From Terrisporobacter mayombei (GTDB taxonomy: Bacteria; Bacillota; Clostridia; Peptostreptococcales; Peptostreptococcaceae), in contig NZ_JACRYU010000014.1 in the NCBI RefSeq assembly GCF_014333445.1, positions 62,001 to 126,000 of the forward strand: DNA of 64,000 bases. Reading direction: 5' to 3'. Below the pieces are notes generated by a model. The model was not told the origin of the DNA. It made no database searches and saw only the letters and a list, made by a program, of their open reading frames with translations. The stretch's first letter is position 1. The number at the start of each line of letters is the position of its first letter. Below, piece after piece: positions 8,573-17,225 of the stretch. Made by a program: the position numbers and the translations under genes.

Positions 8573-9388
8573 TTATAAAATTTTTGTTAAGTGTAATAAT
8601 AAATAAATCTTTTCAGGCTTATCTAACTTATACTTAAATTCTTTTTCAGTATACTCATTTAACTTTTCTAAATACTCTACATTTTTAGGATGATTGTTGA
8701 TTAAATAATCATACATTTCGATCATTTTATCATCCTGATAAGTTTCGTTCTTAAATATTCTTTGAGCAAGAAACTTAAGATGAGTCATAAAACGTATTGT
8801 ATTTAAATTTGATTCATCCAATTCTATTCCATAGCATTCTTTAATTAAATCAATATTACCTTTTACAAATTTTAAAGTATCGTATGCTAAGTTATTATTT
8901 GCTTGCATATTAACAAAATGTAGTGCTATGTATCCTGCTTCATCTTTAGGTAAACAAATATGACATATTTCATCTATAATATCTAAAGCTTTTGTGCCTA
9001 ATTCAAACTCTTCAGGATACATTATCTTTATATCCGAAAGCATTAAGTTAGGTAAAAATACATTTTTTTCTGTTCTCTCTATTGCAAAACTAATATGCTC
9101 TATTAAAGATAATATCCCCTTGTTATTAAACTTCCCTTCATTTCCTGGAATAAGACTTATAATTTTTTGTGATGCATCCATAACTTCTGGACTAACATTC
9201 TTTAATAATTCTAAGAATTTTGTTTGCATATTATCTTGAACATAATAAATTTTTTCTATTTTATCTTCATTAATCTCATCCCCTGGACGTTTGTTAAAAC
9301 CTATACCAAGTCCTAGTAAAATAGCATCTTTTCCGTCATCAGTTACTGTAGACAACGCATTATTATTAAAGATTTTTGTTGCTATCAT
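8573..9388 (-). CDS. LicT/BglG-family transcription antiterminator
   Basis: 271 residues. The CAT RNA-binding domain (about 1-55: IFNNNALSTVTDDGKDAILLGLGIGFNKR) is followed by two PTS regulation domains with candidate phospho-histidines LIEHISFAIER and HICLPKDEAGYIALHFVN in PRD1 and NNHPKNVEYLE and LLHLT in PRD2. It would bind the RAT element just downstream of its gene and is expected to be controlled by phosphorylation from HPr and the operon's own EII proteins. It sits 20 nt after the EIIA gene. Confidence 0.92.
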   Translation of the reverse strand: MIATKIFNNNALSTVTDDGKDAILLGLGIGFNKRPGDEINEDKIEKIYYVQDNMQTKFLELLKNVSPEVMDASQKIISLIPGNEGKFNNKGILSLIEHISFAIERTEKNVFLPNLMLSDIKIMYPEEFELGTKALDIIDEICHICLPKDEAGYIALHFVNMQANNNLAYDTLKFVKGNIDLIKECYGIELDESNLNTIRFMTHLKFLAQRIFKNETYQDDKMIEMYDYLINNHPKNVEYLEKLNEYTEKEFKYKLDKPEKIYLLLHLTKIL

Positions 9389-9408
9389 ATAAAATTACAT
9401 CCTTCCTA

Positions 9409-9891
9409 TTACTTCATAATTTCAATAACAGTATCTTGTCCAGCAACAACATCATTCTCTATCATGCAACTTACTTTTGAGAATTCAGTATGATTTAGCA
9501 CAACCATTATTGTTGTACAATCAATTCCTTGAGAAGCTATTTTTTCCCTTTCAAAACGTATTATTGGATCACCTTTTTTAACAATAGTACCTTGAGATAC
9601 TTCATTTTTGAATCCATCACCTTTTAAATTGACTGTATCAATTCCTATATGAACTAATATCTCAACTCCATCATCTGAAACTATCCCAAAAGCATGCTTA
9701 GTTTCAGTAAGTACATTTATCTTACCATCACAAGGAGCCACAACAACATCGCTGCTAGGAATAATCGCCACTCCATCACCCATTAATTTTTTTGAAAACA
9801 TTGAATCGTTTACTTTCTCAATATTAATACTGTTACCACTCACTACCGCATGTATCTTATAACTTTTATTTTTTTTGAAAAAATTAAACAC
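9409..9891 (-). CDS. PTS glucose-family EIIA component
   Basis: 160 residues, a single-domain EIIA of the glucose/maltose type (Crr-like): VVAPCDGKINVLTETKHAFGI, the active His in VEILVHIGIDTVNLKGDGF, and GDPIIRFE. It passes phosphate from HPr to the EIIB domain of the EIIBC protein encoded downstream. The start is GTG at 9891, with GGGAGG 6 nt upstream. It is the first gene of the operon, preceded by a leader with a RAT-like element. Confidence 0.9.
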   Translation of the reverse strand: MFNFFKKNKSYKIHAVVSGNSINIEKVNDSMFSKKLMGDGVAIIPSSDVVVAPCDGKINVLTETKHAFGIVSDDGVEILVHIGIDTVNLKGDGFKNEVSQGTIVKKGDPIIRFEREKIASQGIDCTTIMVVLNHTEFSKVSCMIENDVVAGQDTVIEIMK

Positions 9892-9932
9892 TTTATTTCC
9901 TCCCTATTAAATAAAAGGATTTCCTTTCCACG

Positions 9933-9997
9933 CAAAAAGGCACGAATCCTCAGAATAAAAACATCTAAGAACTCATGCCTAATTTAATAGTTACACG
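9933..9997 (-). promoter_or_regulatory. Leader with RAT-like element and terminator before EIIA
   Basis: Minus-strand 9997-9969 reads CGTGTAACTATTAAATTAGG followed by CATGAGTTC, which keeps the TGT.ACT and AGGCA.GA positions of a RAT but is more divergent than the 8535 copy. It overlaps a hairpin (AGGCATGAG ... GATTCGTGCCTTTTT) that looks like a terminator. The operon therefore appears to be antiterminated twice, before EIIA and before EIIBC. Confidence 0.65.
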
Positions 9998-10015
9998 TTT
10001 CATATTTATAAATCC

Positions 10016-10044
10016 ATTATAAAACGTTTTCTAAAATATTACAA
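10016..10044 (-). promoter_or_regulatory. Sigma-A promoter with overlapping cre site
   Basis: -35 TTGTAA (10039-10044), 17-bp spacer and -10 TATAAT (10016-10021), reading toward the EIIA gene. The spacer and -10 contain AGAAAACGTTTTAT (10019-10032), a good CcpA catabolite-responsive element. Repression by CcpA in glucose is the expected control. Confidence 0.7.
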
Positions 10045-10743
10045 TACTTATTTTTTGATATTTTAAAATATTTTTGTGAAAGATTAACACTAATAAGTTT
10101 ATTCATATATATAAGTATATAAATACAAAGGAGATGTTAGCATTTATACAAACATCTCCATTTATTAGTTTTTATGTTCCTATCTAGTAGGATATGTATT
10201 TAATATAACTCAAGGATATAATATATATTTACACTTGTTATTAATACACTTTATCCTCTGACATCTACTACTTATTTTGTAATTTTAAATATTCTTCTTT
10301 AAATACATCAGGATTATCTTATACACTCTCTAACTTTACATCTTCTAACATATCATATAATCCATACACTTAGAAATTTAACTTATTCTCTAATATCTGA
10401 TTTATTTTATCCATAGTTTCATATATGTTATTTGTTAATTCTATAGTTTCATCTATTAATGAACCTTAAATATTTAAATTACATTGCTTTACTAATTTCA
10501 AAAATATCAAATAGTTTAATTAAAATATTTACAGTTGATAGAAGTAAAATTTTTTCAGGATATGCAGATATTAAAAATACAAACGATTCCTTAATATAAT
10601 TTTATCCTAAGAGTTTTAATTTTTTCTATAAGTCAGAAATAACTTGATGTTATAGTTACTGTAATAAATAATATCCCTTGAAAGTGCTAAAACACCTTCA
10701 AAGATTTTTGATTCAATATAAATATAAAGTGTTGCATTTATAT
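10045..10743. other. Degenerate region without an intact gene
   Basis: About 700 nt. On the minus strand near 10390-10270 a broken frame reads YGLYDMLEDVKLESV, a stop, then DNPDVFKEEYLKLQNK. On the plus strand 10491-10600 reads LISKISNSLIKIFTVDRSKIFSGYADIKNTNDSLI. Both are interrupted and lack starts. A hairpin at 10677-10703 is followed by TTTTT on the plus strand. I read this as the wreckage of one or two small genes. Confidence 0.45.
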
Positions 10744-10758
10744 TGATAATTTATCATT

Positions 10759-11724
10759 TTAAAACATATGACATGCCACAAAATGATTACTTTCCTTTTC
10801 CTTCAATAAAGGTTCTTCTATACTACATATTTTTTTAGAGTATTTACATCTATTTTGGAATTTACATCCTGCTTTTTTATTTATCGGACTTGGTAATTCA
10901 CCTTCAAGTTTAATACGTTTTTTATTTTCTTCAATCTTTGGATCTGGTATTGGTATAGAAGACAACAATGCCTTTGTATATGGATGTTTCGGACTTTTAT
11001 ATAAATTATCCGATGTTGTAATCTCTACTATTTTGCCTAAATACATAACTGCTACTCTATCAGATATGTATTTTACCATAGATAAATCATGAGCTATAAA
11101 TATATATGTAAGATTCTTTTCCTTTTGAAGTTTCATAAGTAAATTTACTATTTGAGCTTGTATAGATACATCTAGTGCTGATATAGGCTCATCACATACT
11201 ATTAGTTTTGGTTCCACAGCTAAAGCTCTTGCAATACCTACCCTTTGCCTCTGACCACCAGAAAACTCATGTATATATCTTGTTGAATGTTCTTCATGAA
11301 GCCCAACACTAATTAATAATTCCTTGACCTTTTTATCTATATCTTCTTTATTAGTTAAAATTTTATGTGCTTTTATTCCTTCTGATATTATATTTCCAAC
11401 CTTCATTTTAGGGTTTAATGATGCATAAGGATCTTGAAATATAATTTGAACATCTTTTGTAAATAACTTTTTATCTTTCTTATTTAAATCATGAACATCC
11501 TTACCTTTGTATAAGACTTGTCCATCAGTTTTATCATATATACCAATACATGTTCTACCTAATGTTGTTTTGCCACATCCAGATTCACCTACAATACCTA
11601 AAGTCTCTCCTTCGTTTATATAAAAACAAACATCATCAACAGCATTTAGTATTTGTTTTTTTCTTGACTTAAAGTATTTCTTTAAACCTTTAACTTCCAA
11701 TAATATTTTTTCTTTGTTACTCAT
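10759..11724 (-). CDS. oppF: Oligopeptide ABC transporter ATP-binding protein
   Basis: 321 residues. Walker A GESGCGKTTLGR, ABC signature FSGGQRQRVGIARAL, Walker B LIVCDEPISALD, and a switch His in FIAHDLSM. The C-terminal oligopeptide/dipeptide extension has the Cys-rich segment CKFQNRCKYSKKIC, which in related proteins can hold an Fe-S cluster. It pairs with OppD to drive the transporter. Its ATG overlaps the oppD stop (TAATG). Confidence 0.93.
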   Translation of the reverse strand: MSNKEKILLEVKGLKKYFKSRKKQILNAVDDVCFYINEGETLGIVGESGCGKTTLGRTCIGIYDKTDGQVLYKGKDVHDLNKKDKKLFTKDVQIIFQDPYASLNPKMKVGNIISEGIKAHKILTNKEDIDKKVKELLISVGLHEEHSTRYIHEFSGGQRQRVGIARALAVEPKLIVCDEPISALDVSIQAQIVNLLMKLQKEKNLTYIFIAHDLSMVKYISDRVAVMYLGKIVEITTSDNLYKSPKHPYTKALLSSIPIPDPKIEENKKRIKLEGELPSPINKKAGCKFQNRCKYSKKICSIEEPLLKEKESNHFVACHMF

Positions 11725-12728
11725 TACATATCATCCTCCTTATTAGATTCTTGCAATATAGGATGATATAACCAACATTCTACGTAGTGATTTTGATTAA
11801 ATTCAAACTTAGGTGGAGCTTGATTTTCACATATAACCATACAGTTCTTACATCTACTACTAAATGAACATCCTATTGGAGTATTTATCATACTAGGTAT
11901 AGTACCGTCTATAGCACATAATTCTCTTTTATCATCTAAATCCAATCTTGGCACAGCTTCTAATAATGCTTTTGTATATGGATGCTTTGGATTATAGAAT
12001 ATATCATAATTAGTTCCACTTTCTACTACTTTGCCTGCATACATGACAACTATTTTTTTTGCAACATCAGCAACAATACCTAGATCATGCGTTATAATAA
12101 TTAAAGACATATTAAATTTTTCTTGTAAATCCTTAATCAATTCTATTATATCCGCTTGAATAGTTACATCTAAAGCTGTTGTTGGCTCATCAGCTATAAG
12201 TATTTTGGGATTACAAGCAATAGCTATAGCTATCATTACTCTCTGCCTCATGCCACCAGAAAACTCATGTGGATATTGTTTTATTCTTTTATCTGCATTT
12301 AGTATTCCTACTAACTTTAATAATTCTATAGCTTCTTCCTTTGCTTCTTCTTTTGATATTTTTTTATGAGCTATTATTTTTTCTATAATTTGATTTCCTA
12401 TATTCATTGTTGGATTTAATGCCGCCAATGCATCTTGAAAAACTATAGAACAATCTGACCCCCTGTAATTTTGCCATTCTTTCTCTGTATAATCTAATAT
12501 ATTTTTTCCTTTATATAATATTTCACTATTTTTCTTTATTTCACCAGATGAATTTATTAATCCCATTATAGTTTTAGCAGTTACTGATTTTCCGCATCCA
12601 GATTCACCTACTATTGCTAATGATTCACCTTTATTTATATAAAATTCTACTCCTCTTACTGACTGAACTTCTCCAGCATAAGTATGAAATGATACTTTTA
12701 AATCTTTAACTTCTAATAATTTATCCAT
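11724..12728 (-). CDS. oppD: Oligopeptide ABC transporter ATP-binding protein
   Basis: 334 residues. Walker A GESGCGKSVTAK, a Q-loop segment (IVFQDALAALNP), signature FSGGMRQRVMIAIA, Walker B ILIADEPTTALD, and HDLGIV. The C-terminal extension has CSFSSRCKNCMVIC. It follows oppC by 10 nt with a GGAGG site. OppD is usually the first and OppF the second of the two nucleotide-binding domains, as here. Confidence 0.93.
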   Translation of the reverse strand: MDKLLEVKDLKVSFHTYAGEVQSVRGVEFYINKGESLAIVGESGCGKSVTAKTIMGLINSSGEIKKNSEILYKGKNILDYTEKEWQNYRGSDCSIVFQDALAALNPTMNIGNQIIEKIIAHKKISKEEAKEEAIELLKLVGILNADKRIKQYPHEFSGGMRQRVMIAIAIACNPKILIADEPTTALDVTIQADIIELIKDLQEKFNMSLIIITHDLGIVADVAKKIVVMYAGKVVESGTNYDIFYNPKHPYTKALLEAVPRLDLDDKRELCAIDGTIPSMINTPIGCSFSSRCKNCMVICENQAPPKFEFNQNHYVECWLYHPILQESNKEDDM

Positions 12729-12738
12729 ACTTATCCTC

Positions 12739-13650
12739 CTATTTATTTAATTTTGGATCTAGAGCATGCTGAAGCACATCCCCTAAAATGTTAAAACATA
12801 AAACTGTAAATAGTATTAAGATACCAGGTACTATAGCTAACAAAGGATCATAAAGAATGTATTTTTGTGCAGTTTGAAGCATACTTCCCCATGATGATTT
12901 TGGTAACTGAACCCCATATCCTAAGAAACTCAGTGCAGATTCATCTAAAATTGCATTTGCAATACTCAAACTTGCTGCCACTATAATTTGAGATGCTAAA
13001 TTAGGAATGATATGCCTTATTATTATTACAAAATCACTTACACCTAAGCTTTTTGCAGCTATCACATAATCTCTTTCTTTAATAGACAAAGTTTCTGCTC
13101 TAACTATTCTTGCAACATTTGTCCAAGAGAACATAGATAACATAATTACTAGTGTAACTATATTTGGTGATACAAATGAGTAGAAAACTATTATTAATAG
13201 CAAGCTTGGAACAGATAATAAAATATCAACAATTCTCATCAATATAATATCTACTGTTCCTCCCATATATCCACTTATAGTACCTACACAAGTTCCTATT
13301 ATTACAGAAACTATCATTGACGAAAATCCAACTAGTAATGAAACTCTACCTCCATATAGTGCTCTAGTAAATAAATCTCTCCCTAAATCATCAGTTCCTA
13401 ATATATGCTTACTACTAATTCCCTGCAATCTTTCACCTACATTCACAATATCTGGATCATAAGGAGATAAAAATGCAAATACAGAAGCGAAGAAAATAAT
13501 TCCCAATATAAATACACAAGCCATAGCTAGCTTATTTTCTTTTAAAACATGAATTATTGTAGAAAATGTACTTCTATAGTAACTTTTTTCAACCATTAAT
13601 TTTTTACGTTTTACAGGTTGAAAATCTTCTAATGTTAAATTATTATCCAT
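12739..13650 (-). CDS. oppC: Peptide ABC transporter permease
   Basis: 303 residues. An N-terminal cytoplasmic tail, a first membrane helix (about 38-60), a periplasm-facing region with GTDDLGRDLFTRALYGGRVSL typical of OppC/DppC, then five helices with the EAA loop (IAAKSLGVSDFVIIIRHIIPN). The coding start overlaps oppB by 8 nt. Confidence 0.93.
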   Translation of the reverse strand: MDNNLTLEDFQPVKRKKLMVEKSYYRSTFSTIIHVLKENKLAMACVFILGIIFFASVFAFLSPYDPDIVNVGERLQGISSKHILGTDDLGRDLFTRALYGGRVSLLVGFSSMIVSVIIGTCVGTISGYMGGTVDIILMRIVDILLSVPSLLLIIVFYSFVSPNIVTLVIMLSMFSWTNVARIVRAETLSIKERDYVIAAKSLGVSDFVIIIRHIIPNLASQIIVAASLSIANAILDESALSFLGYGVQLPKSSWGSMLQTAQKYILYDPLLAIVPGILILFTVLCFNILGDVLQHALDPKLNK

Positions 13651-14623
13651 CTATGTTCTCCTTACATTGTTTTATTCTTGGATCAGCTATACTATAAAAA
13701 ATATCAGCTAAAAAGTTACCTAATAGCAAAATTACACATGATAACACGGTAATCCCCATTATCATCGGGTAATCTCTATTATTAATAGCTGTCATACCTA
13801 AAGTCCCAATACCTGGCCATCCAAATACAGATTCGACTATAAATGAGCCTGTTACAAGCTTTCCAAAATTCATACCTACTATAGTTATAATTGGTAGTAA
13901 ACAATTTTTTAAAATATGTTTAAATAAAATATGCTTTTTTGATATTCCTTTTGATACTGCAGTTAGTACATAGTCTTCTTCTAGTTGATTTATTGTATTT
14001 GATCTAATATATCTAACCAAAACAGCCATATTATTTACACTTAAAACTATAGCTGGTAATATTCCGTGTTTAATAACATCCAAAACGGAATTTACCCCCA
14101 TTGTTCTCATTCCTGAACTAGGTAATAATCCTAGCTTCAATGAGAACACTATTATAAGTATTATTCCAAACCAAAATGCAGGAAGTGATATTCCTAAATA
14201 TGAAATTCCACTTATTATATTGTCTATATAACTGTTCTTATGTAATCCAGCTATGAGTCCCAGTGGTATAGCAATTATAATTGAGATAATCAATGCAGAA
14301 CCCATAAGCAACATTGTATTTGGTAATTTATCTAAAACTTGATCTTTAACTGGTTGATGATTACTTACTGATAGTCCCCAATTTCCTTGTAATGTTTTTT
14401 TTGCCCAACTTGTATATTGTTCTACTATATTACCATTTAACCCTAACGATTCTCTCATCGAGTCCAGCTGTTCATCTGATAATTTATAATTTGAAGCCGA
14501 AGGTGTTGTATACATATACAAAGGATCTCCTGGCGCAAAATATATAATAGAAAATGAAAAAACAGAAACCATAACTAATACAAGAACCATTTGCGAAAAT
14601 CTTTTTATTATATAATCACCCAT
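13643..14623 (-). CDS. oppB: Peptide ABC transporter permease
   Basis: 326 residues with six membrane helices, the N-terminal helix plus the FAPGDPLYMYT segment typical of OppB/DppB/NikB, and the EAA loop TAVSKGISKKHILFKHILKN. A good GAAGGAG site precedes ATG. Peptide versus nickel specificity cannot be decided from the permease alone. Confidence 0.93.
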   Translation of the reverse strand: MGDYIIKRFSQMVLVLVMVSVFSFSIIYFAPGDPLYMYTTPSASNYKLSDEQLDSMRESLGLNGNIVEQYTSWAKKTLQGNWGLSVSNHQPVKDQVLDKLPNTMLLMGSALIISIIIAIPLGLIAGLHKNSYIDNIISGISYLGISLPAFWFGIILIIVFSLKLGLLPSSGMRTMGVNSVLDVIKHGILPAIVLSVNNMAVLVRYIRSNTINQLEEDYVLTAVSKGISKKHILFKHILKNCLLPIITIVGMNFGKLVTGSFIVESVFGWPGIGTLGMTAINNRDYPMIMGITVLSCVILLLGNFLADIFYSIADPRIKQCKENIDG

Positions 14624-14645
14624 ATTTACTCCTTCTTAAAATAAT

Positions 14646-14691
14646 AGGATTTCTACCTATGGATATTTATCTTTCCATAAATAGAAATCCT
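14646..14691 (-). terminator. Stem-loop between oppA and oppB
   Basis: An imperfect 18-bp inverted repeat (AGGATTTCTA .. TAGAAATCCT at its outer ends) in the 87-nt gap after the oppA stop. Such hairpins usually act as partial terminators or 3' stabilisers so that the binding protein is made in excess over the permease (inference). Confidence 0.65.
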
Positions 14692-14710
14692 AAACTCTAT
14701 TTTTGATATT

Positions 14711-16252
14711 TTATTTGTAACTTAACTTTGAATAATCTTCAAATATTGGTGTATGATTGTATAAATCTACACCATCTAGCATTTTTAAAGATACAAAATT
14801 ATAATTAGGATAAGCTATCGGATATATTGTTTTTTGTTCAACAGCTTTTTGTTGTATTTCTTTATATAGAGCTTCTCTTTCAGATTCATCTGTTGTAGAA
14901 CGTCCTTGTTTGAATAAATCCAGTATTTCATCACTTGTATCTACGTTTATTCCCCATGTTCCGTCAAACATTCCTGCTATAACTTCATCTGGATCAACAG
15001 CTGCTCCGTATCCATTTAAATATAAATCATAATCTGATTCATCTCCAAATACTATATCAAAGAATCCATTGGACTCTACACCTTCTATTTCTAATGTTAT
15101 TCCTGCTGATTTTAATTGTTGTTGTATTATTAAAGCAGATTCTTCCATATATGCTCTATCAGCGTTATAGTATAACTTTAAAGTTTTAGATGTTAATCCT
15201 GAAGATTTAGCTAACTCCTTAGCTTTTTCTAAATCTTGCTCATATCCTTTTATTGACTCATCATAGAACATATTAACATTACTTAATATACTATTAGCTT
15301 TTTGGGCCATAGTTGAACCATAAGCTCCATCAATTATTTCTTGTGCATCAATTGCTGCAAATACAGCTTCTAAAGCATCTTTATTTTCCCAAGTATCACT
15401 ATATTTGTTCCAAGCCATATAATTAACCCTTCCTTCTGGGAATTCATGTACTTGATAGTTTTCTTCTGAAGAATACTTTTCTACAGCATTAGCATCAGCT
15501 AATTCCATTAAATTTATCTCTCCATTTTGCATTGCAACTTCTTGGGCACTCACATCTGATATGACTTTAAATGCTATTGTACTTATTTGTGGCTCTCCAC
15601 CATAATAATCTTCAAATTTTTCAAGAACTAAACTTTCACCATCTTTAAATTCTTTTAATTTATATGGTCCAGACCCTATATCTTGTAAATTAGCTTTTGC
15701 TGATTTTATATCAGTATTTCCTCCAAATATATGCTCTGGAATAATCGTTACAGCACCTAGTTTTGTTTCATATGATGCTGAAACTTCTGGAATTTTAAAT
15801 TCAACAGTTAATTCATCAACTTTATTAACTTCTACTTCTTTATCATTTATAAATGCAGCTCCTGTAAAATCAGTTCCATTGTCAGTATCTGCTATACATG
15901 ACATTGTAAATATAAGGTCATCAGCTGTTATAGCTTCTCCATCATGCCATTTTAAATTATCTCTCAATTTAACCGTATATGTTAATCCATCCTCAGAAAT
16001 TTCACAACTCTCAGCTAAATAATATCTTGTCCCATCCGCACTTTTATAGAATAATTCATCAGAGAATGGTGCAAGCATTAAATATCCTTCTTTCATCCCT
16101 TCTAATAATCTATTCATTGTAGTTACTGTAGAAGCTACAGGTATTACTATATTATCTGTATTTTCTTTACTAGTACTTGCATTACCCCCACATCCTACGA
16201 GCATGACAATACTCATAATAATGCACAATAATAAACTAAAAACTTTTTTCAT
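14711..16252 (-). CDS. oppA: Peptide-binding lipoprotein of the ABC transporter
   Basis: 513 residues, SBP family 5. The lipoprotein signal has lipobox LVGC with the acylated Cys at residue 21. Family motifs are LAESCEISEDGLTYTVKLRDNLKWHDGEAITADDLIFT near residues 80-115 and GSGPYKL. It captures peptides outside the membrane for the permease encoded next. First gene of the operon, with AAGGGAGTG before ATG. Confidence 0.92.
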   Translation of the reverse strand: MKKVFSLLLCIIMSIVMLVGCGGNASTSKENTDNIVIPVASTVTTMNRLLEGMKEGYLMLAPFSDELFYKSADGTRYYLAESCEISEDGLTYTVKLRDNLKWHDGEAITADDLIFTMSCIADTDNGTDFTGAAFINDKEVEVNKVDELTVEFKIPEVSASYETKLGAVTIIPEHIFGGNTDIKSAKANLQDIGSGPYKLKEFKDGESLVLEKFEDYYGGEPQISTIAFKVISDVSAQEVAMQNGEINLMELADANAVEKYSSEENYQVHEFPEGRVNYMAWNKYSDTWENKDALEAVFAAIDAQEIIDGAYGSTMAQKANSILSNVNMFYDESIKGYEQDLEKAKELAKSSGLTSKTLKLYYNADRAYMEESALIIQQQLKSAGITLEIEGVESNGFFDIVFGDESDYDLYLNGYGAAVDPDEVIAGMFDGTWGINVDTSDEILDLFKQGRSTTDESEREALYKEIQQKAVEQKTIYPIAYPNYNFVSLKMLDGVDLYNHTPIFEDYSKLSYK

Positions 16253-16384
16253 AATACACTCCCTTTCGTTATTTTTTTACATTATTTTACTTTTTGATTA
16301 TATCTATTTTGGTTCTAGTTTGTCCAATTGATTATTTAGATAAAATTTTTGTTTTATTATATTTTTCAATAGCTTATTTTCTTT

Positions 16385-16414
16385 ATTAATGATAAATTAT
16401 CATATTAAGTGCAA
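16385..16414 (-). promoter_or_regulatory. Candidate opp promoter with palindromic operator
   Basis: TTGCAC (16409-16414) and ATTAAT (16385-16390), 18 bp apart, read toward oppA. Between them lies the palindrome ATGATAAATTATCAT (16389-16403). The 13-bp core TGATAAATTATCA recurs at 10744-10756, just past the end of the operon. I cannot name the regulator. Confidence 0.4.
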
Positions 16415-16436
16415 CAGCTAAAAATATATAAAAATA

Positions 16437-16513
16437 GTCCATAAGTTTATTTTCATGTTACAGTAATAATAATCGCAAAACTACTTTGCACGAAAATACA
16501 TAAACTTATGAAC
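16437..16513 (-). repeat. Long inverted repeat downstream of the tiny membrane peptide
   Basis: Arms of about 21-25 nt share CATAAGTTTAT and ATTTTC on one side and their complements on the other, separated by 31 nt. On the minus strand it follows the 28-aa reading frame at 16534 and precedes the opp promoter region, so it may be that transcript's terminator or a structured RNA. Confidence 0.55.
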
Positions 16514-16533
16514 GACAAACATATTATAACAAA

Positions 16534-16620
16534 TTAAATATGCTGTATAGCAAATTTTTGTTTAAAGGAAAAAACTTCAGCTATAAGTCTTAATATAAAT
16601 GCTATTATTATAGTCCACAT
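16534..16620 (-). CDS. 28-aa membrane peptide, possible type I toxin
   Basis: ATG with GGAGG 10 nt upstream opens a 28-codon frame: MWTIIIAFILRLIAEVFSFK, then QKFAIQHI. One hydrophobic helix is followed by a basic end, as in type I toxins and other small membrane regulators. The long inverted repeat just downstream would suit a structured toxin mRNA. No antisense promoter was identified with confidence, so toxin identity is only a suggestion. Confidence 0.45.
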   Translation of the reverse strand: MWTIIIAFILRLIAEVFSFKQKFAIQHI

Positions 16621-16660
16621 ATCATCTATTCCTCCTATTTCAAAGGTTTTAGGCAAAATA

Positions 16661-16697
16661 AAAATAAGCACCAATACCTGTAAGTATCAATGCTTAT
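16661..16697 (-). terminator. Terminator, near-identical to one inside the 20-kb element
   Basis: Hairpin AAGCATTGATACTTACAGGT with ATTGGTGCTT and T-rich tail. The 45 bp at 16661-16705 match 32307-32351 with only two differences, including the last bases of the coding sequence upstream. Confidence 0.8.
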
Positions 16698-16698
16698 C

Positions 16699-16956
16699 TT
16701 AATAATGTGTACCACTTCCACAAAATGAATCTAATACAACTCCACCTTCTTCAGTATATGCATCTATATATTTTTGTATATTAGGATAATATATCTTACT
16801 AGGATAACCATATGCTTTAAATATTGGATTTGATGCCCTCTCTTTATCACTTATATTTAATTGATCCAAATTCATTTCATTTCTTACTTTATTGTCACCA
16901 CTTATAAAATCTTGTATCTCATCTAAATTTATATATTCTTTTTGTTTAGTTGTCAT
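16699..16956 (-). pseudogene. Truncated DNA methyltransferase (N-terminal 85 codons)
   Basis: The frame reads ...NPIFKAYGYPSKIYYPNIQKYI then VVLDSFCGSGT, the SAM-binding motif I (DxFxGSGT) of an N4/N6-type DNA methylase, and stops three codons later at the terminator repeat. A functional enzyme needs a further 200 or more residues with a (D/N/S)PP(Y/W) motif. The break coincides with the 45-bp repeat shared with 32.3 kb, so recombination probably removed the rest. GGAGTG precedes ATG. Confidence 0.75.
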
Positions 16957-17097
16957 TTTATCACTCCATAGTTAACTATTATAATACTTCTATATATTAT
17001 AATACTTTTATAATATTTTATCAAAATTATAAAAACACTTTGATTTATACTATCATACTTTTTATAATGATTTTTATACAAATAATCATTACTCATT

Positions 17098-17172
17098 AAA
17101 TAAAAAAACTACTAAGCCATAAACTTAGTAGTTACTTATACCTCTTTTCGAGGGTTTGAATGGTGGAGATGA
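17098..17172. repeat. attL: left direct repeat of the 20-kb element
   Basis: 75 bp matching 37183-37257 with four mismatches. The last 32 bp (17141-17172) are identical to the right copy and include the 12 terminal bases of ssrA (TGGTGGAGATGA on the plus strand). The first part contains a copy of the ssrA terminator hairpin (ACTACTAAG ... CTTAGTAGT). Confidence 0.9.
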
Positions 17173-17225
17173 ATCGCAACAATCAAATCCACAATTTACA
17201 CACTTATTCTACAATTTCCTATTAA

